Origin: Diatrype stigma | Lineage: Eukaryota; Ascomycota; Sordariomycetes; Xylariales; Diatrypaceae | DNA length: 64,000 nt | Assembly: GCA_022225965.2 (NCBI GenBank) | Contig: JAKJXP020000025.1 | Coordinates: 62,001 to 126,000, forward strand | Direction of reading: 5' to 3' | Shown here: piece by piece, positions 11,368 through 21,435 of the stretch | Numbering within the stretch: the first letter of the stretch is position 1 | How the letters are laid out: each line of letters starts with the position of its first letter | Notes under the pieces: model-generated | Seen by the model: only the letters and a program-made list of their open reading frames with translations | Database searches by the model: none | Told to the model about the DNA's origin: nothing | Program-made: the position numbers and the translations under genes

Positions 11368-11880
11368 ATGCCTCTTTTCAACGGAGCGATCGTATACCTA
11401 GATGACGACATGCCGCACTACCCGGAGGCGGCCGCGCAGTTCGCGCTCCTCATCAGCTACCCCTACGACGAGGCCAGCATCGGGGTGCTGATCGGCAGGT
11501 CGCCGTCCGAGGCGCGGGCGTGGCTGGAGGCGCAGCGCAAGGAGCTGCCGTTCTTGGACTACGCGGAGGCTCTGAAGAACGGCGCTGTCTGCGTCCGTAG
11601 CGGCTCGCCGCCGGATCGCCTGCCGCACATCGACGTGGAGCTGTTCTTCCGGTTCGATGGGGAAGTCGAGCCCGAGGAGGACGACGAGGTCGGCAATAGT
11701 TGCACTATGGCTTATCTCGATGCTTTCTTTGCTTGTAATTTAATAGGGAATGGGGCTTGGGCGGGCAGGTGGCGGCCGAGTAGGGGCTACTGCGCCATGG
11801 TGGCTCTGAAGGTGCTGGATTATTTGACTAAGGGGGCTCCCGAGTCCTTGGCATCGTCTATGGGGGCCTTGGAACTCTAG
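11368..11880 (+). CDS. hypothetical protein, unknown function
   Basis: An open frame of 170 residues from the ATG at 11368 (MPLFNG); an in-frame ATG at 11326 would add 14 residues. Codon use between 11380 and 11690 is strongly G/C in third positions, as in the real genes nearby, so it is probably coding. I recognise no family. The protein is acidic in the middle (EVEPEEDDE) and has no signal peptide or clear membrane span. Third-position GC drops after about 11690, so the true 3' end could be spliced differently. It sits between the prenyltransferase and the reductase gene and may belong to the same cluster. Confidence 0.55.
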   Translation: MPLFNGAIVYLDDDMPHYPEAAAQFALLISYPYDEASIGVLIGRSPSEARAWLEAQRKELPFLDYAEALKNGAVCVRSGSPPDRLPHIDVELFFRFDGEVEPEEDDEVGNSCTMAYLDAFFACNLIGNGAWAGRWRPSRGYCAMVALKVLDYLTKGAPESLASSMGALEL

Positions 11881-12370
11881 AGAAATTGTCTCGGCGTTTG
11901 GTTTTCGGTAAGAAGGCAGTGCTGTATAATGATGAAGAGGGGATGCAGCTAATGACACCATATATTTAACTGAAAGATCGCTAAAGCGGGTCTTTCCGAA
12001 GTAGGAATCGAGGAATTCATTTTGATATCCAGCAGAAACGGGAACCCCAACCTGTATTTTACGTTTTTGCAAGCCTATATTGATTCGATTGAATGTAGCA
12101 TTGGGCGATATGCTTAGCTCGCACGGATGGGATATATATAAGAATATGAACAGATTGAGAAAATAGAACCCGGGACGGTCAACCTCAACGATATCATCTG
12201 CTGTAAATACCCCCTTTTTCCATCATCATAGCCCCAGTTGGAAAGTAGAAGTGTCAGGCTAGACCCCGCCAAATTAGGAGATCCCCCACACCAGCTTTAC
12301 AGACGCGGGACACCATTAGCGTGCGGGAAGACAGTAACGGCATATGGTCGTAGCAGATAGCCACTAGCTA
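11881..12370. other. convergent intergenic spacer
   Basis: About 490 bases between the ends of the hypothetical gene (plus) and the steroid-reductase-like gene (minus). It has an AT-rich segment with TATATATAAG near 12130 and no coding signal. Confidence 0.6.
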
Positions 12371-13305
12371 TCAGTAGATGCCTGGTATAATGACGTACTT
12401 CCCCTTAACCTTGTCCTCGCCAAACCTCTCCTTGTACCACTTGCCGCCAGAGACGGCGCGGGGGAGCATGGCGAAGATCTCGTTAAGGAGGAAGCACCTC
12501 GCAGGGGTGCAGGAGAAGCCCGCGGCGACCAGGAAACCGAACCACTCGACCCACTCCATGAAGTAGTGCGGATAGAGCATGTGGCGGAACAGGCCGTTGT
12601 CGGGGACTTCGTAGTGCTTCTCGATGTTGGTGTGGCCCTTCGCCTTCAGCTTCTCCTGCCGGCGCAGCTCGTTCCTGCGGATCTCCCGCAGCTCCTCGTC
12701 GGAGAAGTAGTTTCCGGTGAGCCCGACGTAGAACAGGACCAGGCCGATGGCGAACTGCAGCGTCGACGACTGCGCCTGCCACGCCTCCTGCGTGGTCGGG
12801 CCGTACGCCGCCAGCCAACCGCCGAGGGCGCTTCCATTGCATACTTGGAACATGATGGCATTGGACCATACCAGGAAATGGATAGGCGACATGGACGGCT
12901 GGATGAAGGGGAAGATGACGGCCCGGTAGGTGTAGTGAATGACGAAGAGGCCGGCCAAGACCTTGTTCTGCCAGGGTAGGTCCGTAATGCCGTTCTCAAG
13001 GGGCAAGGTCTTCATGTAGTAGAGGAGAGTCATGAACCCAGGAATCTCCATGGTGAACCAAGCAACCCTGCCGGGAATGTTGAATCTGCTTTGGACAGAT
13101 GTCTTCCCCATGCCATACCATGAGACCAGCCACTGAAGGGACCCCATCTTTGGGCAAAGTTAGAAACCACTTACAGAGGAGTAGTGTGGAGTGAGGCAAA
13201 AGGAGGTCAAAGGAGGCACCTTACAATGGGGTAGAACTGCCACCAGAACAGTAGCGTGTCATAATTCCCACGGCTTGCGGGAAGCCAGTCCTGGACGATG
13301 GCCAT
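12371..13305 (-). CDS. steroid 5-alpha-reductase family membrane protein
   Basis: Two exons, 13305-13225 and 13147-12371, give 285 residues; the join reads FYPI then MGSLQW. An in-frame ATG at 13386 would add 27 residues. Several hydrophobic segments alternate with loops. The C-terminal half matches the 3-oxo-5-alpha-steroid 4-dehydrogenase domain: VLFYVGLTGNYFSDEELREI, then LYPHYFMEWVEWFGF, and the tail KWYKERFG. The family uses NADPH to reduce a carbon-carbon double bond next to a carbonyl, or a polyprenol, in the ER membrane. A neighbouring UbiA prenyltransferase suggests an enone or prenyl chain as substrate, but that is inference. Housekeeping relatives such as Tsc13 and Dfg10 look different in length and termini, so this is probably an accessory paralogue. 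Confidence 0.82.
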
Positions 13306-13686
13306 GATGAGCGGCTTTGAGAATGCAAAAGAGCGTGATTGAAAGAGGCGATCAGCGAAAAGACCACGAGAAGACTGCAGGGACATAGACTGGGTGAGTA
13401 GAGCTTAATTATTACTTCTTCGAACTGTTCAGAACATTAGGTAAAACATCCGATGTTGTTCCATGTTAAGAACGGAAATGTTATCGTCATTCACGTTACA
13501 TTCGACTTGGAGACTAAAACTATTTACGCCTTTAGAGCTTCCTGTCGCGTTGGCCTATGCTTCTGCTGCATGGGTTGGGCGTGGGGAAACTGGATCTAAC
13601 TATAACTAGCTAATGTTGTACATGTTTTCCTATATACATACATCTATTATGTACCTATAATTACCTAGCTAGGTAGCTAGGTACTA

Positions 13687-13719
<33 letters not shown>

Positions 13720-15164
13720 TTACTTTTGTGCTAGGTAAGCAACTGGTATGTCGGTACGCGTAAAACAGACATATACAACTGTATCTGCGACAATGAATTT
13801 TATACGTTTGGTCACCATAGCCTTAGCAAGCCCCTTGACGAAATGGCTGAAGCTTACTTCCATTACGTTGTGTGGTACGTATGTAGGAACACATGGGTAG
13901 GATAGATCAATCGAACATTGATTTTGCGCTAGCCAGAAATACTACATACACGTAAGGCGCAAACAGCTAGTATACTTATGTACTGCTATTAATATAATAG
14001 CCCATTAAGTACTTACTAATACTTATTAATAGCAATTATCATTATTATCGACAACTTATTAAAACCCAAGTATAAAAAATAATTTACGAATATTTTATAT
14101 ATATAAATCTATATATAAGGCAATTGGCAAAGCTATTTATTTATCGTTTTGATACATATATCGTTGTCGGAAGACATGCATGTAAATCCACGCCACAAAG
14201 GCGGCGATCGGAGTTCTGCTAGATGGATGTGAGTGGGGATGTGGCTGTGAGTTAATAAAGTAATCCTGCTGTCTGCCAGCCTGTCTGCCTGTACAAGATA
14301 GTTTACCCCGGGACATCGTAAATTCGATTCGGTTAATCCATACGTACCTTATGTATGCCTAGCTGCCTACGTACTGCATCAGTGTATGTAGTTGGCTACC
14401 AGCCTGTCTAGTACGACGGGAAGGACTCGGAGCTGTAGAGGTAGAGTAATGCTCGATTTCATTGGCTGCCCTTAGCTGATGTGTACCTGCTGTATGTAGC
14501 TCCAAAGCTGTTGCTTACGACTCAAAGTGGGTACATATGGTTAAGATGCCCAATTGACACTAACGTCGCCCCTGCTTATCGATGCGGTTATCGACGGCTG
14601 GCCAATCAGAAACAGTAGCAGCGCCACATCCAGCAAGCATTACGCAGTCAATTCCTCAATCAGTCAACTGAAGGTTTCCTTTAATGTTGCTGCCTCGTCG
14701 TATCGATAGTGGACGTTGGTACCCTCACCAGCTTAACACAACAAGCTGCGATTCCCGGATTCTTGGATTCTGCTTCCTGAGATCCTTCAATTGCACACAG
14801 ACGTCCTAGATACCGACACCTTGATCATACAGATCTTCAACCCTCTGTTCTTCTCTACATTCCCGTCTTTATCGATATATCCAGTCCTCTCTTTCATCCC
14901 AGCACTGCGTCGCCATCTCTACCAGCCCAGTACTGAGTCCTCAGTAGCCTTAGCTTGCTCTTATGACGCAACTTGGGAGCTTGGTGACAACAGCTTCTAC
15001 ACAACCCTTCACTCTCTCTATCTCCTAGTTCTCTTTTCCTTAGTATAGAAAACTCGGAATACTAGAGGAACACATGTCAAGCACACACTGCTAAGCAGGC
15101 CTACATTAATCTCGTCAAGAACAATTGACCAAGGAAACCCGGCCAACGTCGCTAGGCTACGACG
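13306..15164. other. divergent intergenic region with AT-rich core
   Basis: About 1.8 kb between the reductase start (minus) and the MINDY gene (plus). It contains a TGTC microsatellite (13687-13718), TACCTA-type words at 13661-13684, and a very AT-rich island at about 13970-14120 full of TTATTAAT and TATATA. The last 400 bases, pyrimidine-rich, are the likely leader of the MINDY gene. No gene seen. Confidence 0.6.
13687..13718. repeat. TGTC microsatellite, 8 copies
   Basis: Eight perfect copies of TGTC in the intergenic region. Confidence 0.95.
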
Positions 15165-17999
15165 ATGGTTGCACGCAAACCAATACCCGACGATGGCTCC
15201 ATCGACACTAGCGCTCCTCCCCGCATCGATATGCAAGGGGTTAGACAAGAACTGTGGTCGCCTTCCGATTCCGAACCAGACGCCGAACGAATATGGGGAA
15301 CCCGGAACCATACGGAGGATACCCAACGTGACACAAATGAGATAGCCAGGTCTAACTCGCGGTCAAATGTTCCAGATACTCTGCGCCCAGGAATCGCACC
15401 GACGTCGCAGCCTTTGAGTTTTGCGCAGAATGAGGAGAACCCATGGACGGACAATAACAATAAGAACAAATCCGACCCGGTTTCGACTAAGACAGAGACT
15501 CTGCCCGGGGAAGTACCCAGAGCATTGGTACCAGGTCCAGTTCGAACCGAAACAAACCCTTTCAAGAGGAAGCCTGTAGGCGGCAGTAAGCCGGCGATGC
15601 CTTCTGAAGCCCCTCCGCCACCGCCGACAAATGCATTCTCACATATGCAAATATCCGATTCGGAGTCCAGCACGAATCCCTGGCGGCCGGCTTTGGATGA
15701 ACGCAAACCCTCCACGAACCCCTCTCTGCCATCCGTGTCAGATACCGATCAGGACTCGGGGAGAAACATCTGGGGCTCTGGACTTCCACCAGCTCAGCCA
15801 TCGGCAGTCCATACCTCTGATTCTCCTTCTATACCCGCCTTTTCTTTCGAAAAAGAACCTCCAATCTGGGACGAAGAAGATCCGCCACGTTTGCCCGAAA
15901 AGCCTTTCGGACAAGCACCGTCCATAGATGATCGACATGCCTGGCATGATCTAGGCCTACCCCGAGACGGCAAACGTTCGGCTGAGATTACGAAGCAGGA
16001 GCAATCCGGACCCCCCGAAGAATGGAACCTTATTGATCATGAACCTCTGCCAGAACCGTCTGGAGTGGATTTATCAAGGCAAGATTCATGGGAAAACTTC
16101 GCTGATGCTGATGAAGTTCAGCACAAACCCGAAGCTGCCCCCGAAGCTGCTCCTGCTGCTACCCCCGCCACTGCCGCTGTTGCCACCATAGAAGTGCCGG
16201 TGCCATCACCATCCTCCACACCGGCACAAGTGCCACCACCACCAGCTCTGCCGCCCCGAGTTTCCAACGAGGTTTCACCTCCACAACCACAAGCCCAGTC
16301 AAAATCAGAAACATACCTGATCAAAACAATTACTTGGTTCGACGATAGCATTAAGAAGGCTAGGAAGTCACCCATTCTAGTGCAGAATGCCAATGGTCCC
16401 TGTCCACTAGTTGCGCTGGTAAATGCACTTACCTTAACCGCTTCTCCTCAAGTGACTTCCAATTTGGTTGAGACACTTAGAACTCGTGAACAAATCAGCA
16501 TCAATCTACTACTGGAAGCTGTTTTTGACGAGCTTATTTCATCACGGCGAACAGACGCTGATACAGCACTGCCAGATATGACCGAGCTTTATGGTTTCAT
16601 GAAGGGTCTGCAAACAGGCATGAACGTCAACCCTCGGTTTATCCCCAGCTTGGGGCTAGTAGAGGCTCATAAGCGGAAGTCTCCCAATACACCAATCCCT
16701 GGGGGTTTTGAGAACACTCAAGACTTGAAATTATATGCCACATTCTCGGTTCCATTGATACATGGCTGGTTGCCACCGCAAAACGACCCTGTCTACGATG
16801 CTTTCATTCGGCAAGGTTCATCATATGATGAAGTGCAGAGCCTTCTTTTCCGAGAGGAAGAACTTGAGGACAAGCTTAGTGATGCGTCTATCGGTCTTAC
16901 GGAATCGGAGCAACAACTTTACCAAGATATAATTACGATTAGGTCTTGGCTTTCTTCGACGGCTACTCAACTGACCACTTGGGGGCTGGAAGTGATTGCA
17001 AACTCTATTCGGCCAGGTTCAGTGTCCATCCTATTCCGTAATGACCACTTCTCAACCTTATATCGACATCCACAAACACTTGAGCTGCTCACCTTGGTCA
17101 CGGACGCTGGCTACTTTACCCATGACGAAATTGTCTGGGAATCGCTCACGGACGTTAGTGGCGAGCGCGCCGAATTTTTCTCCGGCGACTTTCGCGTTGT
17201 TGGCGGTCCCCAACAACAGACGTCATCAGCTAATGCTCCTGACGCATGGTATGATGAAGGATCACACAATAATAATGCCAATGGCAATGAGTGGCAGACG
17301 GTTCAGAATAGACGTTCGACTAGTAGCCGCCAGGCTGGAACAACGCAGCCATCACCCCCGGCCGCTCCACCAAATCATGAACAAGAAGATCGTGATCTAG
17401 CATTGGCACTCCAACTTCAGGAGGAAGAAGACGAACGCCACCGTGCGGCGCAGGCCGCTCGACGCCGTGAAAGCCAACTTTCGGCGCAATACATCGAGCA
17501 ACAGGGCCGTCAAGGTGCCCCACCAGCTCGTGGACGAGGCGAAGTTACAGGTAGTCGTGGTGGTGGTGCGCCTGCGACCCCTCCTAGAACCACATCCGTC
17601 AACCAACAGCGCGGCGGGGGTGGCAGTGGCAGAGGAAGACCCGCCACGCAACAGGTTAGGCCCCTGGTCCCCCCTCTGGCGTCGGTGCCTAGAACACACA
17701 GACCCGCAGACCAAGGCGTAGGCGACGCCCCTCCTAGTTACGACGAGGCTTCGAAGGCCACACCGTACGTCCCGCCCGCTGGTCACCCGAGCCACCCCTC
17801 CAGTAGCCTAGGAGGCTCCTCACCTGGCCCGCGAGCTAGCGTTTCCTCTGGTGTTGGTGTCGGGCGCGGCAGCCCGGGATCGTCCGTGAGAGGCCGCGTG
17901 AGTGGAACGCCGGTAGGAACACCGGTACCGGTTTCCGCGGGTGCCGGCCCACCCCCGCAGGGAAATGGAGGACGGGATAGAGACTGCATCGTTATGTAA
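15165..17999 (+). CDS. MINDY-family deubiquitinase (DUF544)
   Basis: A single exon of 944 residues. MINDY enzymes are cysteine proteases that trim K48-linked polyubiquitin. Residues 1-380 are disordered and rich in Pro, Ser and Ala. The catalytic domain begins near 382 (TYLIKTITWFDD) and has QNANGPCPLVALVN, with Gln407 and Cys413 spaced as in human MINDY-1. The catalytic His is in RNDHFSTLY (His628). A ubiquitin-interacting helix follows at about 740-770 (DLALALQLQEEEDE). The tail is Gly/Pro/Arg-rich and ends in CIVM, a CaaX box that could be prenylated and would place the enzyme on membranes. All three catalytic residues are present, so it should be active. The open frame is uninterrupted and the start has no in-frame competitor nearby. 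Confidence 0.93.
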   Translation: MVARKPIPDDGSIDTSAPPRIDMQGVRQELWSPSDSEPDAERIWGTRNHTEDTQRDTNEIARSNSRSNVPDTLRPGIAPTSQPLSFAQNEENPWTDNNNKNKSDPVSTKTETLPGEVPRALVPGPVRTETNPFKRKPVGGSKPAMPSEAPPPPPTNAFSHMQISDSESSTNPWRPALDERKPSTNPSLPSVSDTDQDSGRNIWGSGLPPAQPSAVHTSDSPSIPAFSFEKEPPIWDEEDPPRLPEKPFGQAPSIDDRHAWHDLGLPRDGKRSAEITKQEQSGPPEEWNLIDHEPLPEPSGVDLSRQDSWENFADADEVQHKPEAAPEAAPAATPATAAVATIEVPVPSPSSTPAQVPPPPALPPRVSNEVSPPQPQAQSKSETYLIKTITWFDDSIKKARKSPILVQNANGPCPLVALVNALTLTASPQVTSNLVETLRTREQISINLLLEAVFDELISSRRTDADTALPDMTELYGFMKGLQTGMNVNPRFIPSLGLVEAHKRKSPNTPIPGGFENTQDLKLYATFSVPLIHGWLPPQNDPVYDAFIRQGSSYDEVQSLLFREEELEDKLSDASIGLTESEQQLYQDIITIRSWLSSTATQLTTWGLEVIANSIRPGSVSILFRNDHFSTLYRHPQTLELLTLVTDAGYFTHDEIVWESLTDVSGERAEFFSGDFRVVGGPQQQTSSANAPDAWYDEGSHNNNANGNEWQTVQNRRSTSSRQAGTTQPSPPAAPPNHEQEDRDLALALQLQEEEDERHRAAQAARRRESQLSAQYIEQQGRQGAPPARGRGEVTGSRGGGAPATPPRTTSVNQQRGGGGSGRGRPATQQVRPLVPPLASVPRTHRPADQGVGDAPPSYDEASKATPYVPPAGHPSHPSSSLGGSSPGPRASVSSGVGVGRGSPGSSVRGRVSGTPVGTPVPVSAGAGPPPQGNGGRDRDCIVM

Positions 18000-18843
18000 A
18001 TTGGTCTGTCCCTGAGGCGCCGCAACATGTAGCGAGAATTCGTACATATCCTTAGGTCTGTCTTGCAAGAATTGGTACTGTTCAAATCTTTGTGAGGGGG
18101 TCTGGATTAGGGAATGAATGATAGCCCTCGGGCATGGGCGTATGGACTTAAGGGAGGCTCCGCAGAGAATTCGGATGTACGATTTTGGCGTTCAGGGAAG
18201 GGGGACAATTACGATGAATCACGGCTTTGATGGATTATGGCATGGCGTCTCTGTTCTTATCGGCCATTGAAGCCTGATTGTTGAATTATTTGTAGCGGAA
18301 TATGATTTGGAACATGTTGATTGTTGTAAAGTTGTGTTGGGGTTTTGCTCCCTGTATTTACAGGAGTCCGACCAACAAGTGAGAGTCAGCTAAAAGCACT
18401 GATAATGCAATGGAGTGCCAATCAGTATTGACTTGACATGTCCGACTCTCTGTAGTCTTTCTGGCGTGCCTCTTAAGACATGAGCTCCATCATCGTACGG
18501 AAGTTGCGCCGTGTATTTATCAGTCCTAGGCTTGGGGGTATGCACGATAAAATAGAGGAACATCAATGGGGGTATACAGTTCATACCCAGTGAGACACCG
18601 TTCTTTGCATCATTTTCATTGCTGTCAAGACTGGAAGGGGATGAGGCGGTATCGGCATGTCCTGCTGAACTCGGGATCATGTCACGTGCAATATCAGGGA
18701 TAGAATCCTGCTGCGCCCCAAGCGAACGCGGCCGCTTGCCTGAAAGAGAGAAATAGATCAGAAGCGCTTCATTTGACTAGTTACTAAAGTAAGACGGCAT
18801 CCCCTTAAACATCACATGCACATATTCTACACAGCAGAAGAAG
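18000..18843. other. intergenic, no gene seen
   Basis: About 0.84 kb with the 3' end of the MINDY gene and the presumed promoter of the Zn2Cys6 regulator. It holds no motif-bearing frame on either strand. Confidence 0.6.
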
Positions 18844-20379
18844 ATGCCTTACGTACCGAAGGCCAACAAATCCAGTCTCCGTCGCACGGCCTGCGATAGA
18901 TGTCGCATGCAGAAGCTGAAATGCCTGCGCGACGACGAGGGACAGCCGAGGTGCATCCGGTGCACCAGGCTCAACGTAGCCTGCGAAGTGGGCAGGACCG
19001 GTCGCCCGGGGCGGCCGCGGAAGCCGAACCCGGGACCGAATCTGGCGGCGCCCACGTCCGCCGCTGCCACAAACCCGAATGAAGGCTTCGGTTGCCGGGG
19101 GGCGGCTCCTGATGGGGCGATTCGGTATCCGGCAATGGCAACAAACCAACCGCAGGACTTGTTGTTCGGGGATGGAAATGGGGGTTTGGACGCGGCGACG
19201 GAGGACACCTTCGTTGGTGGCGGCGGCGGCGGCGGCGATTTTGCAACAATAGGGGGGGCTGGAGATTACGATCTCGATCTCGATCTCGACCTTCCACCGC
19301 AAGATTCAGAGCCACTGCCACCACCACCATCACCACCACCAGAGCTGTCGCAAGATAACGACGACGATGACAGCCCTAGGATCAACCCGACCCTCACCAA
19401 CGATCAGGAGATTACTCCTCGGTATTGCATCCTCCAAGGAGGAGGGTCCGCGCCCAATATCCCACCAACAGCCAGCCAGCACGAGTGCCTAAGAGAGCTC
19501 TCGCAGCTCAACGTAGACCTGCACGCCCAGGCCGCCATGCTCAAGGCGGCCGACCCGGCCTCGATCAACCTCGGCACGTTCGTCTGTGCCACCCCGCCGC
19601 CGGCAGGGGACGGGCTGACCATATGCGAGAGGTCCCTGGACTACGCCCAGAGACTGCACCGCACCATGGGCGCCCTCCGCTGGGTCCTGAACCACCACCA
19701 ACAGCAGCAGCAGCCTCGGGCGGTGCGGCACAAGTCTGCGCCGCCTCTGTCTGGCCACGGGGGAAATGGCGCGGACACTGAGGCTTTGCACGGCCACTAC
19801 CAGAACCTACGCAATGGCGGTAATGGGGGCTCCGGGTTCGAAAATCTCGCGGCACCCGCGCCATCACCACCACCACCACCAGCAACGGGCACACCCGAAG
19901 ACGAAGAAGTAGACTACGGAGGAGAAGCAGGAGGGCCACCAGCGCCCGACGCGCCGGTGGCGCTCCTGCTGGTGAGCTGCTACGCGCAGCTCGTGGGCCT
20001 GCTCGAGGCGATCTTCCACCACGTGCACCGGCGGCTGGCGTCGCTGGACGTGGGGCCGATGCCGGACTACGACCCGGCCAAGGGCGTGCAGCTGGGCGTC
20101 TTCTACTCGCTCGACGGCCGCCTCGCCGGCATGGTGTACGCGCAGATCGTCGGCTGTCTGCTCGACCGCATCGAGCTGGGGTTGGGGATCGCGGGCGCGG
20201 CCGCGGGCGCGGGCGGCCTGCTCTCGGAGCCCCGCTACTTCGAGCTGCTGCAGCGGGAGCTCTTCTTGAGTGGTAGTGGTGGTGGTAATGGCAGGGAGAG
20301 CAGGAGTGCGCGGCCCCAGGAGCTGCGCGATGCGGTTGAGAGGGCTAGGCTTACCATGGCTATGGATGCGTCTTGGTGA
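18844..20379 (+). CDS. Zn(II)2Cys6 transcription factor
   Basis: A single exon of 511 residues. The N-terminus holds a fungal binuclear zinc cluster with Cys17, Cys20, Cys27, Cys37, Cys40 and Cys47 (spacing 2-6-9-2-6), followed by a basic linker (GRPGRPRKPNPG). Such proteins bind CGG-type DNA sites as nuclear regulators. The middle is low complexity (Gly runs, alternating Asp-Leu, Pro runs). The second half has helical segments near 210-290 and 365-400 (LLLVSCYAQLVGLLEAIF), similar in style to AflR-type cluster regulators, but no fungal-specific TF domain of the large type is evident. It lies 5.5 kb beyond the left-hand metabolic genes with the MINDY gene between, so control of that group is possible but not shown. 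Confidence 0.88.
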   Translation: MPYVPKANKSSLRRTACDRCRMQKLKCLRDDEGQPRCIRCTRLNVACEVGRTGRPGRPRKPNPGPNLAAPTSAAATNPNEGFGCRGAAPDGAIRYPAMATNQPQDLLFGDGNGGLDAATEDTFVGGGGGGGDFATIGGAGDYDLDLDLDLPPQDSEPLPPPPSPPPELSQDNDDDDSPRINPTLTNDQEITPRYCILQGGGSAPNIPPTASQHECLRELSQLNVDLHAQAAMLKAADPASINLGTFVCATPPPAGDGLTICERSLDYAQRLHRTMGALRWVLNHHQQQQQPRAVRHKSAPPLSGHGGNGADTEALHGHYQNLRNGGNGGSGFENLAAPAPSPPPPPATGTPEDEEVDYGGEAGGPPAPDAPVALLLVSCYAQLVGLLEAIFHHVHRRLASLDVGPMPDYDPAKGVQLGVFYSLDGRLAGMVYAQIVGCLLDRIELGLGIAGAAAGAGGLLSEPRYFELLQRELFLSGSGGGNGRESRSARPQELRDAVERARLTMAMDASW

Positions 20380-21435
20380 TGCGGTTACTGTGGAAATTGC
20401 GATTGCCAGCCAGGGGTAGGCGGAAATCAAGATCATTATCAAGATCATTATAATTATACATACCAGTAGGTACATGACATTGGATAGAGATCATAGAATG
20501 CCTACAACTAGGTTACTTTACATATCTAATCGTTCGACTGGTCCTTCGATCACTCCCTCGGTAGCCACAAGGTTTCTATGGATGGGAATTGTATTGTTAT
20601 ACGTGTCTGCGGCCCGCTCCGAAACAAACTCACCACCATCTCGTATGTCGTTGTCATGAGATTACGTGGCGCAACAACCCCTGACTTGACTTGACCCGTG
20701 CGCATCATCACATCTTATTACCAAGCAGCCAAGGTAGTTAGGTGCTCTGAGGATATACACAGATACTATACAGTCTATTTCTGCAAAATAAGCCCAAAGC
20801 TAAAGAACGGCTTAATCCTTTCCGAGCAAGACTTAGTGCTAATAGTAGCCTAAATACTTGGCGGATATCGCCTGTACTGGACTATGCAAGTATTCCGATA
20901 GCCCACCCCGCCCTCTAGCTTTGGGCTTATTTGGATGAGATTTGCTGTACTTCGTATTATATCTTAACCATTATTCCGAATAGTTAGAGCCTACCTCCTG
21001 GGTATTCCACACAGTTCAGGATTAATTGATAGGCGATGGAATAGTCGATCAAACAGCCGTTCAGTCATCTGCTTCGAGAGACTTTTGGTATTAGCCAGCA
21101 TTCTCCGAAAGAACAGTTTACAAGCAAGTCGGTGCGTAGAGAAAACAGAGCCCGATGAAATCCAACGCCTCTCCGAACGTACCATCACAGCTTGAGAATC
21201 ACCTGTCAGCCTGTTAGGAAATACAACCCTGCACCAGTACAATTATTCGTAAATAAATCCAGCGCCAACTCATCGCTACAGTCCCCGACATTCACGATAA
21301 GCTACTAAAATACGTGCCAGCCCAATGAGACGCGATAATACAGCATCTTTGGTCGATCAAGCTAATAAGCACTTTATAACACCCACTCACTATCAATCTT
21401 CATTACCTAAATAGTCACAAGAAGACTAACCCGTG
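20380..21435. other. intergenic with MITE-like element
   Basis: About 1 kb between the regulator and the exonuclease gene. It is AT-rich with no gene. It includes an inverted-repeat element at 20784-20934, listed separately. Confidence 0.6.
20784..20934. mobile_element. possible MITE (17-bp inverted terminal repeats)
   Basis: The 17 bases AAATAAGCCCAAAGCTA at 20786-20802 return as an exact inverted copy at 20916-20932, framing about 147 bases with no coding potential. A few more bases inside each end are also alike (AAGAACGG against GAGGGCGG). No clear target-site duplication is visible at the edges, so the exact ends are unsure. Confidence 0.4.
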
